Source: Nitrospira sp. (GTDB lineage: Bacteria; Nitrospirota; Nitrospiria; Nitrospirales; Nitrospiraceae). Taken from it: DNA of 64,000 nucleotides. The position numbers and the translations under genes were made by a program. The stretch is taken from the NCBI GenBank assembly GCA_031315995.1, contig JALDRG010000008.1, positions 62,001-126,000 of the forward strand, given 5' to 3'. The notes beneath the pieces were generated by a model. The model ran no database searches, was not told the origin of the DNA, and was given only the letters and a program-made list of their open reading frames with translations. Of the stretch, positions 55,207 to 63,899 are shown piece after piece; positions within the stretch are counted from its first letter, which is position 1, and the number at the start of each line of letters is the position of its first letter.

Positions 55207-56100
55207 TCAGATGTCGGGCTGTTTCTGAACGGTCCAGGCACGAGTGCCGCCGGAGCTCAGCCTGCCCCTCACCAGCTCCCAGACAAATCCGGCAGCCTGA
55301 GCTTTCTCGCCCAGCCAAAACAGCCAGAAATGTCGTTTTTCTCGAAAAGACCTCCACTCAAAGGGCCCAAGGGACTTCTCCCACAAGGCTTTGACCCAGC
55401 GCGGATCGGCCTTTCTTCCACCCTGTCCCCATAGGAGACTGTCCTGCGGCACGATGCCGCTTGTATCGGTGCGCAGCAGGCGAAACATCTTAGCAATTCC
55501 CACGCCGCGTTGGAACGAATGACGCAGATGTTGCCTCCCTGTCGCCCGGCGCAGATGCGTCACCGGATTGGGCACATACACCATCGCGGCGCCCCGTTTC
55601 CGCAATCGCCAGATCAGCTCCCAATCCTCGCCTGGACCATCAAAAGATGGATTGAACACATAGCCATCCTCCTGCTCACACGCATCCAACCACTCTCGCC
55701 TGAACAGAATATTGCCGCTGTTCCCGACCAAACCTCCCGGATCGAGCTGCTCCGTCATCGGGAGCGGATTCCGACGACGGATGGCATCCAACAGGGGATC
55801 GGTTTCTTGAAAGGTGCCCCCTGCAACGGCGGCATCGTACCGATCAAGCGCCGCGACTAATCGCTCCAGCCAATCCGGAGGCGGAATCCCGTCATCGTCG
55901 GCAAACGCGATCACGTCGCCTTTGGCGCGAACGATTCCTTCGTTTCTGGCCCACGCCGCTCCACGCCGGGCGTGATCGATCACGACCACCACCTCGTCCG
56001 GCGGTCGAGTCTGCTTAGCCAACGCCGCTTGGCACAAGGCCAAGGTCTCGCGCCCTACGGTGGGAATGACCACCGAGACGGTATGTTGATCACGAGCCAT
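55207..56100 (-). CDS. Family 2 glycosyltransferase
   Basis: 297 residues, GT-A fold. N-terminal SVVIPTVGRETLALCQAAL, NEGIVRAKGDVIAFADDDG with the metal-binding DDD motif, and a later GEDWELIWRLRKRG containing the catalytic ED-type pair. The C-terminus adds about 80 residues with aromatic clusters. Likely adds one sugar to a lipid-linked glycan at the inner membrane. It ends 16 bp before the LarA-like ATG. Confidence 0.88.
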   Translation of the reverse strand: MARDQHTVSVVIPTVGRETLALCQAALAKQTRPPDEVVVVIDHARRGAAWARNEGIVRAKGDVIAFADDDGIPPPDWLERLVAALDRYDAAVAGGTFQETDPLLDAIRRRNPLPMTEQLDPGGLVGNSGNILFRREWLDACEQEDGYVFNPSFDGPGEDWELIWRLRKRGAAMVYVPNPVTHLRRATGRQHLRHSFQRGVGIAKMFRLLRTDTSGIVPQDSLLWGQGGRKADPRWVKALWEKSLGPFEWRSFREKRHFWLFWLGEKAQAAGFVWELVRGRLSSGGTRAWTVQKQPDI

Positions 56101-56168
56101 GCACCGACCGTCGCCCCCTAATCAGGATGCGGAAACACTCGATTGCGGCTCGATATGCTGCGATCTAC

Positions 56169-57710
56169 TCATGTGCCGTTCGGCTTGAGTCTCATCAGGA
56201 CCGGCGCCAGGCAACGGAAGGTTTTGACGCCCACCTGCCGGAAGGCGCCCGGCAAACTCTGCATCAATTGCTCGACTTCCTCCACCCGCAGGAGTCCCAA
56301 CCAAAACACCCCGCTCCAATACACCAACGCACCGATGGTGCACCCCAGCAGGACCGACAGAATCGGCGTCGCAACCAATGCCGCTCCGCCGACAATCGCG
56401 GCTCCGGTTCCTAGGAGAAGTCCAATCGATCGGAAGACCGCCGATCCCTCGAAGATGCGGACCTGCCGCCGTCGCAAAACCCATGCATAGCCGCCCGCCA
56501 CCAGTCCGAACGACAGGGAGGTGGCCAGCGCGGCACCCGCGGCGCCCCAATGCGGAACCAAGGCCCAACACATTCCCACATCCGCCAGAACCGTCGCGAT
56601 CATGACACGAACTAACTGACCTCCCTCGCCGCCCGCTTGGATCACCGGCCACAACACACGCGCCATCGCATAGGCAAAGGCCCCGGGCACCAATAGTCGT
56701 AATCCTATGACGGCGGGGGCGAATTGTGGTCCAAAGTACAGCGCGACAAGCTGATCGCCTAGGACGAACACGATCAGAAGCAGGAACGCGGTGCCCAACA
56801 TCACATACCGCAGAAGCCGGCTCACCAATGCGCTCACGTCCTCCACTCGCTGTTCGGCCCACAAACGAGCCGTCGATTGCAGCATGACGCCCTCCACCGC
56901 AATCGGGATAAACCAGACGAACTGGGACCATTGCACAGCTGCGGCATAGAGGCCGGCCTGGGCACCGCCAGCCAGGTGGCGCACCAGAATGACATCGAGC
57001 GAACAGAGGGCCATGTTCAACACCGAGAACAGCATCGCAGACCATCCGAATCGTAACAACTGCCATGTCGGTAACGGCACCGCGGGAACGAATCGATCAC
57101 GCTCGGTTCCCCGCAACGTCCGCAGGACCGACCGGAGACAGACGATCGCCACGAAGAAGTCCGCCACAAGCAGTCCCGTCAGGACGCCCGGAACCCCCAT
57201 GTTAGTGATGGCCAGTGCCACGCCTAGCGCTCCCGCCGCCACGACACCGATCATGGCCGGAATCGTCACGCGCTCCTCATGCCGCAAGCCGTACAGGATT
57301 CCCCGGGCGTAGAACCACACCTGATCGAACAGCAAGACGCCTACGACCACGGCGGCCATGAATAACGCAGGCGTTCCTTGCGGTGCGGTGCTGAATAGGA
57401 GCAGTCCTACCACAGCACCGACAATCGCCACGCCCAGCCCGTTGATGAGGGCGCCCGCTCGCGCCACCGCTCGGCACCAGGCCAGGTCGTCCGGTCGTTC
57501 CGCAACATGCTTCGTCATGGTCTGCATCATACCGACGTTGGCGAATTGAGAGGCGAGGAGAAGTACGGCGAGGTAGTAGGCATATTGCCCATACCCTTCG
57601 ATACCGAGGAGACGCGCCAACACCGGCAGCACTACTGCCGAGGTCGCCAGCTTCGCGACCGACCAACCGGCAACAGAAACAATCCCTTTAGAAACCGCTT
57701 TCGCCGACAT
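56169..57710 (-). CDS. Wzx-like polysaccharide flippase
   Basis: 513 residues with 12 to 14 membrane helices, MOP superfamily. The start SVAGWSVAKLATSAVVLPVLARLLGIEGYGQYAY is typical of oligosaccharide-repeat flippases. GGAG lies five bases before the ATG. It should move undecaprenyl-linked glycan units to the periplasm. No Wzy-type polymerase or Wzz is recognisable in the window. The 62 bp before it and the 68 bp after it hold no gene. Confidence 0.88.
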   Translation of the reverse strand: MSAKAVSKGIVSVAGWSVAKLATSAVVLPVLARLLGIEGYGQYAYYLAVLLLASQFANVGMMQTMTKHVAERPDDLAWCRAVARAGALINGLGVAIVGAVVGLLLFSTAPQGTPALFMAAVVVGVLLFDQVWFYARGILYGLRHEERVTIPAMIGVVAAGALGVALAITNMGVPGVLTGLLVADFFVAIVCLRSVLRTLRGTERDRFVPAVPLPTWQLLRFGWSAMLFSVLNMALCSLDVILVRHLAGGAQAGLYAAAVQWSQFVWFIPIAVEGVMLQSTARLWAEQRVEDVSALVSRLLRYVMLGTAFLLLIVFVLGDQLVALYFGPQFAPAVIGLRLLVPGAFAYAMARVLWPVIQAGGEGGQLVRVMIATVLADVGMCWALVPHWGAAGAALATSLSFGLVAGGYAWVLRRRQVRIFEGSAVFRSIGLLLGTGAAIVGGAALVATPILSVLLGCTIGALVYWSGVFWLGLLRVEEVEQLMQSLPGAFRQVGVKTFRCLAPVLMRLKPNGT

Positions 57711-57772
57711 GCAATCTCCGGGATCGGCCGCTTATCATCAATCGGCGCTTCTGGAAGGACGCATACCTCAAC

Positions 57773-58882
57773 TCAGGCCGCAAACCGCTCGTACTGTGCT
57801 TGATGGGCTGCCAGAGCCTTTGAGGTTTCGTATGTCTCCCGCACGTAGGTATACGCCGCACGACCTTTCTCCAACGGTCCCTCGGCAAGCAGACTGCGGA
57901 TCGCCGACGCATAGTCATCATCCTGAACCTGTTTTCCGAACCGAGAAGCGAACTGGTCCGGATCCACCCGACTGATAATAGGGCATCCGTAAGCCGCTGC
58001 CTCCAGAAAGGTCAACGGAAGCCCTTCGCGCACCGCCGTGCTGACGAAAACCCAGGTGTCCGACAAGATGCGGTGCATCCGCTCCGGCTCCCGAAAGCGA
58101 TTGATCAGTCCGGGCATTTCCAAATTCGGCACATCACGAAACCGCCGACGCAACTGGGCATCGAAGCCGGACTCCGCCGAGGCACTGCCCTGTCCCACGG
58201 CCACAAATTGATAGTCCGGAAACTGTGCGGCCAACTCCAGAAACAACCAGGGCCGTTTACGCTTGTCCCATCGAGCCACAAAGGTGATCGTCGGACGTGC
58301 ACTTTTCTGGGGCACGGTCGCGGGCACGTCGATCAGGTTGGGCAACAACGCGGGCAACACGGACAGTCCGTACAAGCGTTTGACCTTCTCTTTCAGGAAA
58401 TGTGCGGGGCAGAACACCGCGTCGGCTCGTCGGACGGCCTGTCTCACCAGCAGCCCGGACTCTGTAAGGTAGTTGAGAGGCGTCAGAAGACGGCGCATCG
58501 GGGTCGCATAGAGAAATTCGATCCACCAGTCGCTCAACTCTCTTGGGTCGCGGCTGGTGACCAAGTGGGGGCGGCCTGGATGGATGCGCTGGGCCAAATA
58601 GGTCAGCACGGTCGGATCCTGGGAGTGAAAAATATCGGCCTTGGATTCCCGAATCAGACGGCAGGCGGCCACGACGTTCCTGGGCGAGAAGCTCAGGATC
58701 TCCACCCCTCCGATCGTTTCGGTCGGCTGCTGGCCGTGACGACCGGGAACGATCACGCTGACCCGGTGTCCGGACGACACCAGGCTTTCGGCGAGTTTGC
58801 GCGACATGCTTCCGAAACCGCCGTAAATTCCCCAGTCAAAATACTGGCTGGTCAGGATACACACATGAGGCAGCCGCTTCAT
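57773..58882 (-). CDS. Family 4 glycosyltransferase
   Basis: 369 residues from MKRLPHVCILTSQYFDWG, GT-B fold. N-terminal GGFGSMSRKLAESLVSSGHRVSVI and the C-terminal donor-binding REGLPLTFLEAAAYGCPIIS (E-x7-E pattern) are present. AAGGA lies ten bases upstream of the ATG. The ATG overlaps the stop of the preceding glycosyltransferase by 4 bp. Confidence 0.9.
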   Translation of the reverse strand: MKRLPHVCILTSQYFDWGIYGGFGSMSRKLAESLVSSGHRVSVIVPGRHGQQPTETIGGVEILSFSPRNVVAACRLIRESKADIFHSQDPTVLTYLAQRIHPGRPHLVTSRDPRELSDWWIEFLYATPMRRLLTPLNYLTESGLLVRQAVRRADAVFCPAHFLKEKVKRLYGLSVLPALLPNLIDVPATVPQKSARPTITFVARWDKRKRPWLFLELAAQFPDYQFVAVGQGSASAESGFDAQLRRRFRDVPNLEMPGLINRFREPERMHRILSDTWVFVSTAVREGLPLTFLEAAAYGCPIISRVDPDQFASRFGKQVQDDDYASAIRSLLAEGPLEKGRAAYTYVRETYETSKALAAHQAQYERFAA

Positions 58883-60090
58883 GCCCGGCGTTCCTTGCTG
58901 ACATCGCCGGCAGCCTCCACCGACTGGCGGTTGACCGCTCGTTGCGGCTCGACCGATGGCACCATCACGCGCGCACACAACTCCAGATACCGTGTCGCCA
59001 ATGCAGGCCATCCGAACTGCAATGCGCGTCTCCGGCTTTCCTCACCCATCCGCCGGCGCTGCTCCGCGTCGTTCACCAACCGGCGCAGCGCGCGGGTCAG
59101 GGCCTGGACCTCACCCCATGGGACAATCTCCCCATTCTTCCCCTGCGTCACCAATTCTGCCGTCCCTCCCGTTTTGGTCACGATGACGGGTAGCCCCGAC
59201 GCCATCGCTTCCAAGAGGGCGATCGACATGCCCTCCTGTTGAGAGGGGAGCACGAACACATCGGCTTCTCGATACACCAGCGGCATCCGTTCACGTGAGA
59301 CAAACCCTTGGAAGGTCACCGCATCGGTCACCTTCAGACTGGTCGCCAATTCCCGCAACTGCGGTTCGGCATCGCCGGTGCCGACGAACATCAGCTGCAC
59401 GGGCTCGACACACACGGCGCGCAATTGAGCGAATGCCTGCAATAAATGGTGCTGCCCTTTGCGTTCGATCAACCGCGCGACACAGACAATCGTGCATGCC
59501 CGTTCCGACATCACCGCCGGGGGAGCAAACGAGGTGGTGTCGACTCCGTTCGGAATCGTGACCAATTGCAACTCGGGCATCGTTCGATGCGCCAGGGCAG
59601 CCTGCTCCGCGCTGATCGCCGTCACGATTCCCGCCCGCCGCCAGATCCGTTTGATGAGCGGCGTCAGAACAGGATAGAGGTAGTAATAGCGCGCCTCGAA
59701 TCCCGGCACATCCGGCCCCTGCAGCGATAGGACATAGGGCAGGCCATGGGTCACGTGGAGCAGGTAACTGATTGCACCGGCCGGAACCCCGGCAAAAGCG
59801 AAACTCACGTCATAGCGCTGCTGTGTGGCCAATCGTCGAGCCAGACACAATCCGCGCCAACTGTAGCGGAGCAACTCACGATTGGTGGCATGGTGAATGT
59901 TGTGGTTGTCGACCGGCACCTTGTAGATCGTGATGCGATCGGCAAACTGCTCGGTGTCGTAGGACCTTCGGCTCCGCGAGGAGGTGATCAGATCCACGGT
60001 CACATCCTGCCGTTTGGCCATCTCCTTCAAGAGGTGCCAATTGACGACGCCGGTGCCGCCTCCGAGGGGCGGGAACTCATTGTCGAGCAT
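58879..60090 (-). CDS. Family 4 glycosyltransferase with an unclear start
   Basis: 403 residues from the first ATG at 60090 (MLDNEFPPLGGGTGVV). GT-B fold with donor-site QEGMSIALLEAMASGLPVIV. Relatives usually have a few residues before LMLDNEFPPLGGG, and those residues are readable here upstream as I-I-R-I-L without an ATG. An AGGAG sits six bases before ATC (60103-60105) and nine before ATT (60100-60102), so a non-AUG start in frame is possible; the ATG is too far from that site. It follows the GT2 stop by 2 bp if ATC is used. Confidence 0.85.
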   Translation of the reverse strand: MLDNEFPPLGGGTGVVNWHLLKEMAKRQDVTVDLITSSRSRRSYDTEQFADRITIYKVPVDNHNIHHATNRELLRYSWRGLCLARRLATQQRYDVSFAFAGVPAGAISYLLHVTHGLPYVLSLQGPDVPGFEARYYYLYPVLTPLIKRIWRRAGIVTAISAEQAALAHRTMPELQLVTIPNGVDTTSFAPPAVMSERACTIVCVARLIERKGQHHLLQAFAQLRAVCVEPVQLMFVGTGDAEPQLRELATSLKVTDAVTFQGFVSRERMPLVYREADVFVLPSQQEGMSIALLEAMASGLPVIVTKTGGTAELVTQGKNGEIVPWGEVQALTRALRRLVNDAEQRRRMGEESRRRALQFGWPALATRYLELCARVMVPSVEPQRAVNRQSVEAAGDVSKERRA

Positions 60091-60107
60091 GAGGATGCGA
60101 ATGATGG

Positions 60108-61271
60108 TTATCTCCTGGTCACGCGACGGGCCACATACAGCGGGCGGCGTTTGACTTCGTCGGAGATCCGGCCGATGTACTCGCCGATCACCCCGATCGT
60201 CATCAATTGGATGCCCGCCAGAAAGAAGATCGAGACAACGAGGGTGGTGAAGCCGGGCACACCGGTTCCCAGCGTGAACTTCTTGATGATATAGAACGAC
60301 GCGACGAGAAACGACAGCACCGAGACCGTGAACCCCATCACCGTAATGATGCGCAGCGGCATGTGGCTGAACGAAATCAATCCGTCAAGCGCCAAATATA
60401 CGAGTTTTCGCAACGTGTATTTGGGCGTTCCGGCATGGCGCGCCTGACGTTCATAGGGCACCCCGATCTGCTTGAATCCGACCCAGCTGCGAATGCCCCG
60501 GACGAATCGATTGCGCTCCGGCATCCGGACCAGCATATCCACTACCTTGCGGTCCATAATGCAAAAATCACCGGCGTCCAAGGGAATGTCGATGTTGGCC
60601 ACCCGCTGGAGCAAGCGATAAAATCCTGCATAGGCCAGCCGCTTCCCCCACCATTCCTTACGCTCCGTCCGGACGGCGTATACCACTTCCCAACCTTCCT
60701 GCCACTTGGCCAAAAACGTGTGCAGCACTTCCGGCGGATCCTGAAGATCGGCGTCCATGATACAGACCACATGCCCGCGGCTATGCTCCAGTCCGGCGCT
60801 GATCGCGACTTGATGTCCGAAGTTTCTGGCGAATTCCACCACAAAGACTCGAGGATCCGTCTCTTCCAAACGACGCAAGAGCTCCGGACTGTGATCGTGG
60901 CTCCCGTCGTCGACGAAGAGGATTTCGTAGTCCAAGCCTTGTTCGGTCAGCGTGTGCGTCAGACGGGCGTGCAGGGTCGGCAGGTTTTCTTCTTCATTGA
61001 AGACAGGAATGACGATCGACAACATCGGCGAAGGCCGAGTCTCGGCGACTTGCCCCGCCCTGGAGGTCCTGTGTGTCGGTTGCAGCCGCCGGCCTTCTAC
61101 CTTTTCGGCAAGCGCCATGGCCGCGGCCAAGTTTCGACAGAACTCCAGTGCCTCGGCTGGATCTTCTGTCGGAGGCATCAGACGCTCGCATTGTTGCTCC
61201 CGCCTTGGGAGTTGCGGAACATCTTTCCTGGTAGGCAGCCCGTGCGGATCGGAATAATCGGGTTGTGGCAT
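60108..61271 (-). CDS. Polyprenyl-phosphate GT2 glycosyltransferase (ArnC/DPM1-like)
   Basis: 387 residues. The GT2 domain starts near residue 83 (MLSIVIPVFNEEENL), with DDGSHDHS, the metal-binding MDADLQDPPEV and the QARHAGTPKYTLRK loop, then two C-terminal membrane helices (about 310-332 and 345-368). Such enzymes load a sugar on undecaprenyl or dolichyl phosphate, a donor for GT39-type enzymes like the one at 51358. The 82-residue N-terminal extension is charged and unrelated to the family; translation could instead start at 61178 or 61025, but none of the starts has a clear ribosome binding site. Confidence 0.88.
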   Translation of the reverse strand: MPQPDYSDPHGLPTRKDVPQLPRREQQCERLMPPTEDPAEALEFCRNLAAAMALAEKVEGRRLQPTHRTSRAGQVAETRPSPMLSIVIPVFNEEENLPTLHARLTHTLTEQGLDYEILFVDDGSHDHSPELLRRLEETDPRVFVVEFARNFGHQVAISAGLEHSRGHVVCIMDADLQDPPEVLHTFLAKWQEGWEVVYAVRTERKEWWGKRLAYAGFYRLLQRVANIDIPLDAGDFCIMDRKVVDMLVRMPERNRFVRGIRSWVGFKQIGVPYERQARHAGTPKYTLRKLVYLALDGLISFSHMPLRIITVMGFTVSVLSFLVASFYIIKKFTLGTGVPGFTTLVVSIFFLAGIQLMTIGVIGEYIGRISDEVKRRPLYVARRVTRR

Positions 61272-61440
61272 AGATTGAACCGGCTCTAGATAGACTTAGC
61301 GAAGACGACTCCAGCCCAGTGTAGCCGAGAGTGTCTTTTTCAGCTACATCTCGTAAGGAAATCGCCGGAGCCGTCCCACGGCCACCCACACGTTTGACCC
61401 ATGATGAAACACCATTCCTCGGCTCTGCTCTGCGGGGTCG

Positions 61441-62436
61441 TCAGTCGGCGGGAAGGGAGCGATCGACGCCTTTGGTCATGATCGCAAGACAGGCGAGCCC
61501 CAAGACAATCCAGACGAATTCCCGAAAACGTCGGAGCAACGCAAAGGTGATACCCGTGACCTCGCCATACCCGAAGGCGGTCAACAAGAACAGATTGCCC
61601 GCATCCTGGGCACCCAAGCTGCCCGGAATGAAGAAGGTGCCGCCCTTGATGAACACCGACAACGCGCCGATCGCGATCGCCGACAGGACCGTGATGGGTT
61701 GCCCCAAGCACAGAATCATGACGAACACTTCCAGGGCTTCAGCCAGCCATCCAAGAAGAAAAAGTCCGGTCGATGCCAGGAAGGCCGATCGTCGATGGGT
61801 GTAGAAGTGGGCAATCGTGCGATCGAGGTCGAGGAGCTTCTGCTCCCGCGACTCTAAATACTGCAGACGCAAGCCGAAACGTCGGACAAGGTTCAGCATC
61901 CACGTGAACATGCCCTGTCGTTGCACGATCACAAAGGCGCCGACGCCGAACACGAGCAATCCCACACTCACCAACCCTGCCGTGATGGTTTGGCCGGCTG
62001 ATCCGCCCGCGCCTAACAACCACACCCCCAACCCGATTCCGGCCAGGATAAAGAGAATCTGGGCGATCGTCATCGTGGTTTTGGCCGTCACCACCGATGC
62101 CAACCCTTCCACGATCGGCACACCCTGTCGTTTGAGCAGAAACGCCTTGAGAGGTTCTCCTCCTACGTAGGCTGTGGGAGTCGTCATGTTGACCACTTCC
62201 CCGGCTGTGCGAATCGCCAGCACCCGCCAAAACGGAACGTCCTTCGCCCAGGCCCCGAGCGTGACAAGCCAGCCGTACGCTTCCAGCACATACATGAGAA
62301 GAGACGGCAGGAGCACGGCCAGCATCGCCGCGGGACCGAGTTGGGTCACCGCAGCGTAAATACGCTCGATGCCGATATGCCAGACCAGCGCTGAGAGTGT
62401 CAGCGCACCAAGAAGCAGGAGGACCGTCTTAAGCAC
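61441..62436 (-). CDS. LPG-synthase-type flippase-like membrane protein
   Basis: 331 residues with seven to nine membrane helices, of the lysylphosphatidylglycerol synthase transmembrane family (UPF0104). Landmarks are TPTAYVGGEPLKAFLLKR and the late GGTFFIPGSLGAQDAGN. Members lacking the soluble domain occur in hopanoid and glycolipid clusters and may flip lipids. It overlaps the upstream bifunctional gene by 8 bp, so they are coupled. The 169 bp downstream (61272-61440) hold no gene that I see. Confidence 0.82.
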   Translation of the reverse strand: MLKTVLLLLGALTLSALVWHIGIERIYAAVTQLGPAAMLAVLLPSLLMYVLEAYGWLVTLGAWAKDVPFWRVLAIRTAGEVVNMTTPTAYVGGEPLKAFLLKRQGVPIVEGLASVVTAKTTMTIAQILFILAGIGLGVWLLGAGGSAGQTITAGLVSVGLLVFGVGAFVIVQRQGMFTWMLNLVRRFGLRLQYLESREQKLLDLDRTIAHFYTHRRSAFLASTGLFLLGWLAEALEVFVMILCLGQPITVLSAIAIGALSVFIKGGTFFIPGSLGAQDAGNLFLLTAFGYGEVTGITFALLRRFREFVWIVLGLACLAIMTKGVDRSLPAD

Positions 62437-63877
62437 GGGCCCGGGCCGAGGGTCGGATCACCCACACCATCATCAACCAGAAGACAGTTGAGCCGAGTGC
62501 GGCCATCCACAGAAACCAATCCAGTTTGTCCAGCAGTGCAAAGAGAAAGACCACGACGGAAAAATCACGACTCGCCACATTTTTCAGAATGAAGTCCGAC
62601 CAGGCCGCCTGTTTAGGCGTATTCCAGCCGCGCGTGGCGCCGATTTTTTGCGCCTTCGTGACCAGCCAGAAGGACATGGCGTTGCCGAATACCGCTGCGC
62701 CGCCCAAGGCCAACGGAACCCAGGCATCCTCGGTACCGGCCTGCCGAAGGTAGGCGCCGCAAGCAATCCCGGCAAAGATGGCCATATGCACCACGTTATC
62801 CATGGCGATATCCAGCCAGGCGCCGAACGGCGACTCGGTAAATGTCAGCCGCGCCACCTCACCATCGCAACAGTCGATGACCGCCGCCAATTGAAACAAC
62901 AAGGCGGCCATGATTCCTGCCGAATAGGTCCCGAAGCCAAATCCCACAGCCGAGAGTATCCCGACCGCCGTCGCCACCATGGTGATCCCGTTGGGAGAAC
63001 ATTTCATCCGCAAGAACAGTCTCGTCAATAGCCGCGAGAAGGTGCGGTTGAAATATCGGTCGACGAATCCTTCAGCTTCTCCCTTCAACGAACGGAAGAG
63101 GGTGCGCTCCGCCATCCCGGCGCTGGTGTGGTCCCACACATCTCGATACCACAGCCCGGTATTGGCCGCAGCCGCCACAACCCGCACGCGCCCTTCCACC
63201 GCCGCCTGTTCCAGCCAGCGTCGCACCGGGATCATGCCCGCCGGCTCCGCAACGCCACCGGATGCGGCAGCCCCATTCGGCGGATTCAAAATGCTGGCCG
63301 GCAGCACCACCAAATCGGCCGCGACCTGGTGGCCTTCTTGTCCTGCATGCGTGTGAAAGGAGATCAGTCGTCCTTCTTGAAATGCCACAACGGGGTTCCG
63401 TCGCCCCATTGCCGGCTCAATCGGTCCGGCGTCGCGCGTCACGACCAGCGCCTCGCCGTCTCGCACGGACTGCCGTAGGTGTTCGATCAAGCCTTTGGAG
63501 AACACCGCCTGCACCCCGGCAATCAAACAAAAGCCGCGCACTTCGGTGGCCAGCGACTCCCAGGTCCGAGGATCATCGAGCGGAAACTCTCGCACCGGCA
63601 TCCAGCGCACAGGAATCGTCACCCGAGCCCCTCGCGCCAGCGCATGCTTGAGCAACTCTTCATCGGATCCTGCCAGCACGATCAATTGGCGAATCCCTCC
63701 CCGTTGCAGCGTCAGCACGGTGCGCTGAAACAGGCTCAGTCCCCCGATCGGGGTCAGAGGCCCGACGTCGGTCAGGCCACGCCCCGGCCGATCTCCAAAA
63801 AGACCCGCGCCCGGCAACAGAATGGCCGTGCTCAACCCCTGCAGTTCAGCGCCGCGTTGCAATGTACGTTCACTCAT
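62429..63877 (-). CDS. Fused nucleotidyltransferase-like / CDP-alcohol phosphatidyltransferase
   Basis: 482 residues. Residues 15-250 resemble a sugar-phosphate nucleotidyltransferase domain (LTPIGGLSLFQRTVLTLQRGGIRQLIVLAG), but the canonical GxGxR and Lys residues near the N-terminus are not evident. Residues 290-470 are a membrane CDP-alcohol phosphotransferase with the complete signature: D335, D338-G339, A342-R343, G352, D356, D360. The layout recalls the bifunctional CTP:inositol-1-phosphate cytidylyltransferase / di-inositol-phosphate synthase of thermophiles. The product is probably a phosphodiester-linked polyol lipid or osmolyte; which one cannot be told. A nucleotidyltransferase gene precedes it by 22 bp. 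Confidence 0.8.
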   Translation of the reverse strand: MSERTLQRGAELQGLSTAILLPGAGLFGDRPGRGLTDVGPLTPIGGLSLFQRTVLTLQRGGIRQLIVLAGSDEELLKHALARGARVTIPVRWMPVREFPLDDPRTWESLATEVRGFCLIAGVQAVFSKGLIEHLRQSVRDGEALVVTRDAGPIEPAMGRRNPVVAFQEGRLISFHTHAGQEGHQVAADLVVLPASILNPPNGAAASGGVAEPAGMIPVRRWLEQAAVEGRVRVVAAAANTGLWYRDVWDHTSAGMAERTLFRSLKGEAEGFVDRYFNRTFSRLLTRLFLRMKCSPNGITMVATAVGILSAVGFGFGTYSAGIMAALLFQLAAVIDCCDGEVARLTFTESPFGAWLDIAMDNVVHMAIFAGIACGAYLRQAGTEDAWVPLALGGAAVFGNAMSFWLVTKAQKIGATRGWNTPKQAAWSDFILKNVASRDFSVVVFLFALLDKLDWFLWMAALGSTVFWLMMVWVIRPSARARA

Positions 63878-63899
63878 CTGACCTCTGCTTCAGGCGCAG

